21,657 bases of DNA from Clostridia bacterium (GTDB taxonomy: Bacteria; Bacillota; Clostridia; Christensenellales; DUVY01), in NCBI GenBank assembly GCA_026001225.1, contig BNZQ01000031.1:1-21657 (forward strand), given 5' to 3'. Positions 1 to 6,127 of the stretch are shown here, one piece after another. Numbering within the stretch: the stretch's first letter is position 1; each line of letters opens with the position of its first letter. The notes under the pieces are model-generated. The model searched no databases and had not been told where the DNA came from. It saw only the letters and a list, made by a program, of their open reading frames with translations. Made by a program: the position numbers and the translations under genes.

Positions 1-1
1 G

Positions 2-88
2 ATAGAGTTGAAACGGGCGGAAATCATCGACGGGAAGGAAGTCAGAGAATTAAACATCGTTTACAGGTTTATCAATATCAATTTATAA
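2..88 (+). pseudogene. C-terminal end of a large serine recombinase (partial, enters from the left)
   Basis: Frame 2 reads open from the window edge to a TAA at 86-88 and ends KEVRELNIVYRFININ plus Leu. A closing stretch of the form 'E-I-x-G-x-R-x-x-x-I-x-Y-R-F-I' is what I know from the DUF4368 tail of TnpX/Tn916-type large serine recombinases. Only about 28 residues are visible, so the rest of the gene lies to the left and its integrity cannot be judged. A second recombinase remnant follows at once, as in the tandem recombinase clusters of integrative elements. It could instead be a fragment left at an element boundary. The family call rests on a short match. Confidence 0.45.
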
Positions 89-107
89 CCGTTTAGGTAG
101 TGTATAT

Positions 108-1346
108 CTATACTCGTCCAATGATGAGAAGTACAGCCAGCGTTTAAGCAAGCGTATCCGCGACGGCTTGACTACGAGCGTGGAGAACGGAACATATACA
201 GGTTGCCACCTGATATGCGGCTACAAATTGACCGACACCGAAAGAACCGGCAAGAAGGGCACGATACACAGAGTGGCGATCGACGGGGAGCAAGCGGAAA
301 TCGTAAAATTCATATTCACCGAATACGCCAAAGGGACGGACAAGAAAGAGATTGCCGCCGCTTTGAACGCGCAAGGGAAACGTTACAAGGGCCAACCGTT
401 TACGAGCAGGACTTTTGACACGTGGTTAAGCAATCCTAAGTATACGGGAGAGTTTACCTTCGGCGGCAGGCTTTGTACCAATCAGTACCCGCAGATCATC
501 GACAAGGCGTTATTTGCCGAAGTGCAGGAGCGTTTGAAGCGCAACAAGGTTTTAGCGGGAGCAAATTCCGCGATAGAGCCGTATTTTCTCACGGGCAAAC
601 TCTTTTGCGGCCGGTGCGAAACGGCAATGGTAGCGGGAGGGGGAACAAGTCATACCGGTAAAAGGTATTACAGTTACGTCTGCAAGAAAAAGAAGAAAGG
701 GTTATGCGATAAACGATGGGAAAACAAGGATACTTTGGAGTTGTTCGTCACCGAGCGCGTCAAGCGGTTTTTGAGCGACCCGAAAAATGCCGAACGCGCG
801 GCTTCCGACGTTGTTTCCTACTATGACCAACGGACGGGCGACGACGGCTTGCGGAGCATAGAGGTGAGAATAGCCAACGCAAAGAGCGGAGCGGCCGAGT
901 TGACCGATGCGTTCATCGAGGCCAAGAATACCTTGATTCGGGCGGGCATTGAAAAGAAGATGTCCGAGTTGGAAATCCTTCTGAACGACTTAACCTTGCA
1001 AAAATCCCAAATCGAGCTTGAACGCGGCCTAAAAGTGACCGAGGAAGATATTCTCGTTTTCATAGCCGAACTGATACAGGGCGATCCGAACGATAAGGAA
1101 TACCAACGGAAAATCATTGACAATCTCGTCTTTATGGTTTACACTTACGATGATGACATTGTAGTGTATTTGAACTTCAAGGGTGGCAAGGTTATCGCGC
1201 ACGTGGGTTTGGACGATACGAACGATGCTTTACGGAGCAATTCGGTTCAAACTCTATCGTCCCTGCTCCACCACACGAGAGGTATGCACACCTCTTCGAA
1301 AGAGAAACCGCATTGCCGGTTTCTTTTTTTAGTTCGTATTATGTAA
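108..1346 (+). pseudogene. Large serine recombinase lacking its N-terminal catalytic domain
   Basis: From about 108 the frame reads YSSNDEKYSQRLSKRIRDGL, the helix that joins the resolvase catalytic domain to the DNA-binding part. A standard ORF call would start at the TTG at 168 and give 392 residues. In that numbering there follow a 'recombinase' domain (about 15-110), a zinc ribbon of the form LFCGRCETAM...YVCKKKKKGLCDKR (about 144-185, four cysteines) and a charged coiled-coil-like segment (about 225-300). The roughly 110-130 residue catalytic domain with the nucleophilic serine is absent, and upstream codons do not resemble it, so the protein should not recombine DNA. The last 30 residues run through a terminator-like hairpin, suggesting that the natural end was lost at a junction. 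Base composition is less GC-rich than in the sugar operons. Family is clear; inactive status is inferred. Confidence 0.8.
1303..1330 (+). terminator. Rho-independent terminator inside the 3' end of the recombinase frame
   Basis: AGAAACCG (1303-1310) and CGGTTTCT (1317-1324) form an 8-bp stem with a 6-base loop, followed by a run of seven T (1324-1330). It has the shape of an intrinsic terminator, yet lies within the last codons of the recombinase reading frame. It probably belonged to a host transcript before the element inserted, or the C-terminal codons are not native. Confidence 0.6.
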
Positions 1347-1380
1347 CAGCGGAGCGGCTGATTTCAACCGCTCCGCTGTT
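1345..1380. terminator. 13-bp perfect hairpin between converging genes
   Basis: AACAGCGGAGCGG (1345-1357) and its exact complement (1368-1380) flank a 10-base loop. It starts inside the recombinase stop codon and lies between the plus-strand recombinase and the minus-strand surface-protein gene that ends at 1457. No immediate T-run follows on either strand (plus strand: a nine-base gap, then TTTTT), so it may be a weak bidirectional terminator or a transcript-stabilising hairpin. The remaining bases to 1456 show nothing else I can assign. Confidence 0.5.
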
Positions 1381-1456
1381 CAACGGACATTTTTCTTTGA
1401 GATTGCCCGCCGGGGTTTGCCCAATAAGAAGAAAGGTGTCCGACCAAAAAAGAAAA

Positions 1457-3115
1457 TTACGCCTTTTTCTTAAAGGCCGCCGTCAGATCGGAAAAGGTCT
1501 TTTTCTTGACCACAAACCAAAAGATCGCAAAGCCGCCCAAGGCGACAACCACCACGCCGCCGATCACGATACCCGCGATCGCGCCGCCCGATAAGCCGCC
1601 TTTGTCGGGTAAATCGTCCTTTGCGGTCGCGGGGAACATCGCGGTGATAACGCCGCCGTTCGCGGCGTTTACGACCGTCGACGCGCCCTCCACCGTAAAG
1701 AAACCCGCCGCCACTCCGGTCAACGTGTAGTTTTCCTTTGCCGTCAGCGTTATTATGGCCGTATAGGCCGTTGCCGCGCCGAAGGTCGCGGGGCTTTCGC
1801 TCCACGTCACGGTTCCGGTGTATTGCGCGGTTTCGGTGATTCGGGCGACGGGGGCCGCGCCGGGGGCGGGAGCGGTCACCCCCGCTATCGCCGCGATATT
1901 CACAACCGCCGCGTTTATCGTCACGTGAAAGACCGATTCCGTCGGAGCCGACGTACGCCCGATAAAGGCAACGCGCGCCGTCACCTTATAGTCCCCGCCG
2001 TCGGCTATGTTCGTTACGTTATAATCCGCGCCGGTCGCGCCCGCAATGTCGGTATAATCGCCGTTCGCGTCCTTTTTAGACCATTGATAGGTAGTCACCG
2101 CGCCCACGACGAGGCTCTCGCCCGCGCTCAAGGTATACGCCGCCGCCTTATAGGTTTCCGTGAATTCGCCGCCCGTCGGGGGAAGCGGCATTACGGTGAT
2201 TGTCGGCCTGCTGCTAGCGCCGAGGCGTATGATGTCGCTGCCCGTGCCCGCCGTATTTCTAATCTCGCCGCCGTAGATATTGAGTTTGCCGTTACCCTGC
2301 GCAAAATATACGGCAGCGTTGGATCCGAAAACCTTGCCGCCGTAAATATTGACGGTTGTGTTGACTATGCTGTACGCGGCGTAACCGGTGAAAGCGCCGG
2401 TCGAGAATATGCTTGACGCGGAAATCTCGCCGCCGTATACGTTGAGAACGGAGTTTCCGTCGTTCAAAACAATCGCTCTGACAATCGGCTCTCCGCTCTC
2501 GTCCGCCGCCAAGACCTTGCCGCCGCACACGTTTAAAACCCCTCTTCCGTAGACGCCTATGGTGACCGGATTAGCTCCCTCTGACCGCGTGCTTTTGATT
2601 TCCGTATCCGAACCCGTGATATAAACGGTAACAACCTCGGTGTCCGTAGACCTGCCCACCGTCAACGGTCCGCCCGCGTACGACGAGGCCAATTTCCCCG
2701 CGAATATGTACGTACCGGTGTGAGCGCCGGCGGAAAGGGTCATGGTGCGCCCCACGTTGTCAATCTCCGTGCTTCCGTCGCCGAAGTTAATCTTGATCGC
2801 GGCGGTTCCCTCCTTTGCGCCCCAATCGGTTTCTACCGCGGCGGTGATGCGATCGACAACGACGTCCGCCGCCGAGCTGGGGGCGACCGTAAGCGGGCCG
2901 GCCGCCTCGAAGAGATCTTCCGCATTCCGTGTAATCGTAAATTCGTAGTCCGCCGTCGGTACCGCCGCCGCGGTCGGCGCATCGGCCGCGCTTGCCGTTT
3001 TGCCGCTCGGCACGACACAGAGCAACGCGATCGCCGCCGAGAGCAATAGCGCCGCCGCCATAAAGGCGACGATAAGCCGTTTTGCCGTTTTGTGTCCTTG
3101 GTTGGTTGTTGTCAT
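1457..3115 (-). CDS. Secreted, membrane-anchored surface protein with beta-helix-like rungs and Ig-like repeats
   Basis: A 552-residue exported protein. Residues 1-44 form a signal peptide (hydrophobic core about 13-35, likely cleaved near ASAA). Four rungs of the form [LV]N[VI]xGG[KE][VI] occur at about 194, 224, 255 and 278, which suggests a short right-handed beta-helix. An Ig-like region follows (about 340-405), then a module containing TAQYTGTVTW and YTLTGVAAGFFTV (about 415-500), a repeat type common in Firmicute and spirochaete surface proteins. The C-terminus is a GLSGGAIAG linker, one membrane helix (about 511-535) and a basic tail; there is no LPXTG sortase motif. The ATG at 3115 has AAAGGAGGG nine bases upstream, so the start is secure. 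It follows the membrane LuxR-type gene on the same strand, with 183 bases and two hairpins between. Function is unknown; adhesion or glycan binding is only a guess. Confidence 0.85.
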   Translation of the reverse strand: MTTTNQGHKTAKRLIVAFMAAALLLSAAIALLCVVPSGKTASAADAPTAAAVPTADYEFTITRNAEDLFEAAGPLTVAPSSAADVVVDRITAAVETDWGAKEGTAAIKINFGDGSTEIDNVGRTMTLSAGAHTGTYIFAGKLASSYAGGPLTVGRSTDTEVVTVYITGSDTEIKSTRSEGANPVTIGVYGRGVLNVCGGKVLAADESGEPIVRAIVLNDGNSVLNVYGGEISASSIFSTGAFTGYAAYSIVNTTVNIYGGKVFGSNAAVYFAQGNGKLNIYGGEIRNTAGTGSDIIRLGASSRPTITVMPLPPTGGEFTETYKAAAYTLSAGESLVVGAVTTYQWSKKDANGDYTDIAGATGADYNVTNIADGGDYKVTARVAFIGRTSAPTESVFHVTINAAVVNIAAIAGVTAPAPGAAPVARITETAQYTGTVTWSESPATFGAATAYTAIITLTAKENYTLTGVAAGFFTVEGASTVVNAANGGVITAMFPATAKDDLPDKGGLSGGAIAGIVIGGVVVVALGGFAIFWFVVKKKTFSDLTAAFKKKA

Positions 3116-3204
3116 TTTGTTATACCCTCCTTTAAGGTAAATAAATCCCTATATGAAGCTGCCGCGTCGGGCGGCGCGCATTTCCGCCGTCCTGACAAAA
3201 TCAT

Positions 3205-3238
3205 AAGGGCGGTAAGGTTTATTGACCCTACCGCCCTT
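3205..3238 (-). terminator. GC-rich hairpin downstream of the membrane LuxR-type gene
   Basis: AAGGGCGGTA (3205-3214) pairs with TACCGCCCTT (3229-3238). On the minus strand it lies about 60 bases past the stop of the gene at 3299-5383 and is followed by TATGATTTTG, a weak U-tract. It is probably a terminator between the two minus-strand genes. It would otherwise sit at the 5' end of the surface-protein mRNA. Confidence 0.5.
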
Positions 3239-3239
3239 T

Positions 3240-3284
3240 AGTATAGAGGATATTCCGCTTTTCGCTTTGGTACTTCCGTACCAA
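3240..3284 (-). promoter_or_regulatory. Candidate activator-dependent promoter with a 7-4-7 palindrome
   Basis: On the minus strand a -10-like TATACT occupies 3245-3240 with no recognisable -35. Upstream, TTGGTAC (3267-3273) and GTACCAA (3278-3284) form perfect 7-bp arms around a 4-base spacer. If transcription starts near 3233, the palindrome is centred near -42.5, a usual site for LuxR-type activators. It could equally be a small RNA hairpin just after the stop codon at 3299. The remainder of 3116-3298 holds the ribosome binding site at 3125-3133 and a GGCGG/CCGCC inverted repeat. Confidence 0.3.
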
Positions 3285-3298
3285 GTTTTCAAATTATT

Positions 3299-5383
3299 TC
3301 AGGAATTTTCAAAAAAATCTTTTTCGTAGATGTATTTTGCGATAAAGGCTTTTTGGCTGTCGACCTCGGCCTTGTCCAAAATATTGCTTGTGTGATTTCT
3401 GACCGTGTTTTCGGCGATTCCCAATTCCTCGGCGATTTCGCGGCGGGATTTGCCCAACGCTAAAAGCGGCGCGATGCGCCTTTCGGCGGGCGTGAACATG
3501 TCCATGGGCAGCGGCTCGCCGCGAGAGAGCGGTACTTCCTTTATGATTTCCCGTTCGACATAGGCCGTTTCGGTCACGGTTTCCGTGATGGTTCGCGGTT
3601 GCTTTCGGCGATAGAAATACAGCCCGACCGCGCCCGCCGCCGCGCCCGCGATCAGTACGGCCAGCGCGATCCACAGCCACGTTAAATTCGGCGGGGGGAT
3701 CGTTCCCGTCACCGTAACGGCGATATTGACCGCGCCGGACAGGTTGTTGACCGTGACCGTTTTCCGCGCCGCATCCCCGGCGTCCAAGTCGAGGCCGCTC
3801 CACAGACGGGTGTATTCGATTTTCTTGCCCGCGCCGTTTTCCGTCACCGTCAGCGTCAGCGTTTTGCCGCCCAAAACGACCGCCCCGCTGTCAATCGGTT
3901 CGCCGCCGTACACCGCCGTCACCGTGCTGCCGCCCGCCTTGCCCGCGTCCGTGACCGAGAACGTCACCGTATAATACTGTAATGTCACGACCTCGTGCGC
4001 GCCGTACAAATTGATCGCCGCGCCCGTGTCCGTTCCGCCGTCGTAGACCGCCCACGCGCCGTTTGCCGCAACCGCCGCGTGTACGTCGTTCCCGCTCCCG
4101 AAAGTCTGCGGCGTTGCGGTTTCGTTTTTCAGCGTAAAGGCCTTGCCGCAGTCGAGCCAGACCGCGCCGTCCTTGTAGACGGCCAAGGTAACAGACGGGG
4201 TACCGAACGCCCGCAGTCCCAAATTGCCGTCCCGATCGAAGCCCCACACGTTGTCAAAGTCCCAACCCGCGAACGCGCTTCGGCTTTTTATGTCCGCGCC
4301 CATCAGCCGTTTGGAAAGCGCGTCTACGTCGTGCGGGTAATCGTATTCCCCAAACTCGCGCGGAACCCCGTCGACATTGTAGTATCGGCAATTTGTCACG
4401 GTCGCCATCTGTTGTCCCATGAACCCGGTCGGCGAGCCGAAAAACGGGAAAACGTCTCCGCCGCCCGAAAGCGAAACAAAGCAATTTACGGCCTCGTTTG
4501 CCAAGACATACGTACCGGCGACGCCCGCCGGTACGCAGCTCCCCGCTTCCGGTACGACGTCGACATAGCAATTCTTTATCGTGCCGTTCCCCACCACTCC
4601 CGCGATACCGCCGACGCCGACCCTGCCGGATCCCTCTTTCTGCGTCTTGAACGTGACCGAGCCCGTAAACGCGCACTCCGAAACGATATAGTCCGCAACG
4701 TCCCCGAACAGCCCGCCGAGGAAGAAATCTCCCGAACTGTCGCCGACGGACAAGACGCCGCCCGTCACCGAGCATTTCTCGATCTTGCTCGCGACGTTTT
4801 CGGATTCGCGTACGCAGGCCGCAAGCCCGCCCGTGTAATGGCCGCCCTTAATCCCCTTTACGGGGTCAAGGACGATACGCAAATTTTTTATCCTCGCGTC
4901 GATCAAAAAGCCGAAGAATCCCGCGCCGTACGCGTCGGGACGGTCTATCCACAGCCCGCGTACCGTAAAGCCGCCGCCGTCCAAATTGCCGTAAAATTCG
5001 TCCTCGCCGTCGCCGCCGATCGGCTTCCAGCCCGCGCCGCCGTCATGACCCGCGCCGCCCTCCGAAAGGTACGCCGTCAAATCGATATCGTTTATCAGCT
5101 TGAAATTTTTATCCCTGTTTTCCCCGCCGCAAAATTGGCGCAATCCGTCCAGTTGTTCGGGCGCGGAAATAAGGTACGGGGCTTTCTCGCCGCCGTCGCC
5201 GCCCGCAAAGCTCTGAATATCCGTTTCGGCGCGCGCCGAAAAAATTCCCTTAGGGATAAGGGAATTTGCTGCAAGAAGGAAATTCACCGCAAAAGAGAAA
5301 AAGCCGCCCGCGAAAAGAAAAACGAACGCGAGAAAAAACGCCGGCGTTTTTATAAAGTGTTTTTGTTTGGTTCTTGTTTTCAC
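3299..5383 (-). CDS. Transmembrane one-component regulator: GLUG-type ectodomain, one membrane helix, C-terminal LuxR-type HTH
   Basis: A 694-residue protein. The N-terminus carries a long hydrophobic export signal (about 14-40, possible cleavage after FSARA at 52). The exported part opens with APYLISAPEQLDGLRQF and NDIDLT (about 68-103), then WKPIGG and GNLDGGGFTVRGLWI (about 119-146), then rungs GGLAACV, GGLFGDV and GGIAGVV (about 185-275), typical of GLUG beta-helix surface proteins. A membrane helix lies at about 567-591, followed by RRK. The cytoplasmic tail ends in a clear LuxR/GerE domain (about 630-688) with FTPAERRIAPLLALG, SRREIAEELGIAENTVRNH and SNIL. Known LuxR-type regulators are mostly soluble, so this could be a direct outside-to-DNA sensor. 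The start is GTG at 5383 with AAGGGA only a few bases upstream. A consensus promoter lies about 90 bases upstream. Domain calls are firm; the signal and the targets are unknown. Confidence 0.88.
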   Translation of the reverse strand: MKTRTKQKHFIKTPAFFLAFVFLFAGGFFSFAVNFLLAANSLIPKGIFSARAETDIQSFAGGDGGEKAPYLISAPEQLDGLRQFCGGENRDKNFKLINDIDLTAYLSEGGAGHDGGAGWKPIGGDGEDEFYGNLDGGGFTVRGLWIDRPDAYGAGFFGFLIDARIKNLRIVLDPVKGIKGGHYTGGLAACVRESENVASKIEKCSVTGGVLSVGDSSGDFFLGGLFGDVADYIVSECAFTGSVTFKTQKEGSGRVGVGGIAGVVGNGTIKNCYVDVVPEAGSCVPAGVAGTYVLANEAVNCFVSLSGGGDVFPFFGSPTGFMGQQMATVTNCRYYNVDGVPREFGEYDYPHDVDALSKRLMGADIKSRSAFAGWDFDNVWGFDRDGNLGLRAFGTPSVTLAVYKDGAVWLDCGKAFTLKNETATPQTFGSGNDVHAAVAANGAWAVYDGGTDTGAAINLYGAHEVVTLQYYTVTFSVTDAGKAGGSTVTAVYGGEPIDSGAVVLGGKTLTLTVTENGAGKKIEYTRLWSGLDLDAGDAARKTVTVNNLSGAVNIAVTVTGTIPPPNLTWLWIALAVLIAGAAAGAVGLYFYRRKQPRTITETVTETAYVEREIIKEVPLSRGEPLPMDMFTPAERRIAPLLALGKSRREIAEELGIAENTVRNHTSNILDKAEVDSQKAFIAKYIYEKDFFENS

Positions 5384-5403
5384 TATCCCTTTTTTATGAG
5401 GTT

Positions 5404-5433
5404 GAGATTCTTCGCTTATCGATCAGAATGACG
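5404..5433. repeat. Dispersed intergenic repeat, GATTCTTCGC...CAGAATGACG type
   Basis: GATTCTTCGCTTATCGATCA followed by GAATGACG resembles the short repeats (TGTCATTCTGAGCGAAGCGAAGAATC on the other strand) scattered through intergenic DNA of many bacteria. It lies in the 5' leader of the membrane LuxR-type gene. Two related copies lie at 5831-5918. Confidence 0.5.
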
Positions 5434-5479
5434 CACTATTACACGACATGTTGCGCATCAAGAGACATTTTTATTTTCA

Positions 5480-5508
5480 ATTATAAGCCGTTTTATCGTT
5501 TTTGTCAA
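5480..5508 (-). promoter_or_regulatory. Consensus sigma-A promoter for the membrane LuxR-type gene
   Basis: On the minus strand TTGACA (5508-5503) is followed after exactly 17 bases by TATAAT (5485-5480), a perfect match to the vegetative consensus. The predicted start near 5473 gives a leader of about 90 bases before the GTG at 5383. The MITE-like element begins just upstream of the -35. Confidence 0.8.
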
Positions 5509-5515
5509 TTAATTT

Positions 5516-5707
5516 GCAACAGAGTGGAGTGGACAATTCGTGTTGAAAAAATATTTCCGAGAGAATTTTGAGAATAAAATTATCAAAAAGCGCACATCGC
5601 AGCACCGCTGCGACGGAGCATTTTTGACGGTTTTAGACCAAAATTATCCGAAAGGATTTTTAGGCGTTTCACGCCGTCCACACGATTTGTCCACTCCCGC
5701 AACAGAG
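5516..5707. mobile_element. MITE-like element (5525-5698) with 9-bp flanking direct repeats
   Basis: The ends are near-perfect inverted repeats: GAGTGGACAATTCGTGT at 5527-5543 and the complement of GAGTGGACAAATCGTGT at 5680-5696, one mismatch in 17. Immediately outside lie identical 9-bp copies of GCAACAGAG (5516-5524 and 5699-5707), as expected of a target-site duplication. The 174-bp interior encodes no transposase. It contains a hairpin with TCGCAGC (5597-5603) and GCTGCGA (5607-5613) inside an AAAAA/TTTTT outer pairing. This is the picture of a non-autonomous element mobilised by a transposase elsewhere. The family is not recognised. Confidence 0.65.
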
Positions 5708-5987
5708 CAGGGCGCCGGCATAACCTTTTTGGAAGCGATAAAGGGCTATAAAAGGGAGAGCAACATGTTTGACGCGTCATTCAGGGGGGGGCGCGAACAG
5801 TGCCCCGCGGAATCCCAACCGATTAAAAAAGGATGAGCTTGCGACGCCTCGTTATAAATTCGGCTCGCAATGACATGCTTAAATTGTCGGGGATTTCTCG
5901 ACTACGCTCGAAATGACATAGTTATCGTCCAAACGGAACAAAGACGGCCACTCCTCCGAGAGAGGGAAATTTTTTATCTGCAAAGCA
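5708..5987. other. Non-coding spacer without convincing genes
   Basis: Short open frames here have no ribosome binding site or recognisable protein features. The stretch contains a TGACGCGTCA palindrome near 5770, a G-run near 5785 and the dispersed repeats at 5831-5918. I see no RNA gene or riboswitch. Confidence 0.4.
5831..5918. repeat. Two tandem dispersed repeats of the TGTCATT[TG]CGAGC type
   Basis: Read on the minus strand, TGTCATTTCGAGCGTAGTCG (then AGAAATCCCC) occupies 5918-5889, and TGTCATTGCGAGCCGAAT, ending in CGTCGCAAGCTCATCC, occupies 5874-5831. Both share the TGTCATT-CGAGC head known from abundant intergenic repeats in many unrelated bacteria. They lie upstream of the glycosidase-operon promoter. 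Confidence 0.6.
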
Positions 5988-6016
5988 TTGACAAGCGGCG
6001 GCGGATATGATAAAAT
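5988..6016 (+). promoter_or_regulatory. Sigma-A promoter of the glycosidase/lacI operon
   Basis: A perfect TTGACA (5988-5993) is separated by 17 bases from TAAAAT (6011-6016). Transcription should start near 6023, inside the adjoining LacI-type operator, a classical geometry for repression. The leader to the mannosidase start is about 93 bases. Confidence 0.75.
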
Positions 6017-6031
6017 GTTATCGTTACCAAT
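6014..6031 (+). promoter_or_regulatory. LacI-type operator overlapping the start of the glycosidase operon
   Basis: TGTTATCGTTACCA (6016-6029) matches the pattern TGTTANCGNTAACA with one change and has the central CG typical of LacI-family operators. A more perfect copy, AATGTTAGCGATAACATT, lies at the transporter promoter (12765-12782). The repressor encoded at 11646-12683 is the obvious candidate, which would make this operon autoregulated. Confidence 0.7.
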
Positions 6032-6042
6032 CGGAGCGATCA

Positions 6043-6127
6043 GATTAAAAAAGACGGATTAAAAAGAACGGATAAAGGTGAATTAAAAGAATGGAAAAAG
6101 GCGGATTAAAAAAGAATGGATAAGGTG
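6043..6127 (+). repeat. 3.6 degenerate tandem repeats of 23-24 bp spanning the mannosidase start codon
   Basis: Units at 6043-6056 (partial), 6057-6080, 6081-6103 and 6104-6127 share GATTAAAAA-GAAYGGA-AAGGYG. The last unit holds the mannosidase ATG (6116) and its first four codons. The unit before holds another ATG (6091), which opens an 11-codon frame (stop at 6121-6123). Each ATG has an AAAGGYG-like element upstream from the previous unit. The start region therefore seems to have grown by tandem duplication. Confidence 0.6.

Noticed and set aside
1240..1275. tRNA 3' end suggested by GGTTCAAAC ... GCTCCACCA
   Set aside because: The distance from the T-loop-like sequence to CCA is five bases too long and the T-stem does not pair; no upstream arms are present.
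3995..5431. Long open frame of 478 codons on the plus strand
   Set aside because: It is entirely antisense to the membrane LuxR-type gene, lacks recognisable domains, is Arg/Ala-rich as expected of a shadow of GC-rich codons, and has no ribosome binding site.
5540..5836. 98-codon open frame in the intergenic region
   Set aside because: It crosses the MITE-like element and its right inverted repeat, has no ribosome binding site and shows no protein-like features.
5917..5932. Second LacI half-site (TAGTTATCGTCC) about 97 bp upstream of the main operator
   Set aside because: Only one arm matches TGTTANCG and the second arm is absent; chance match is likely.
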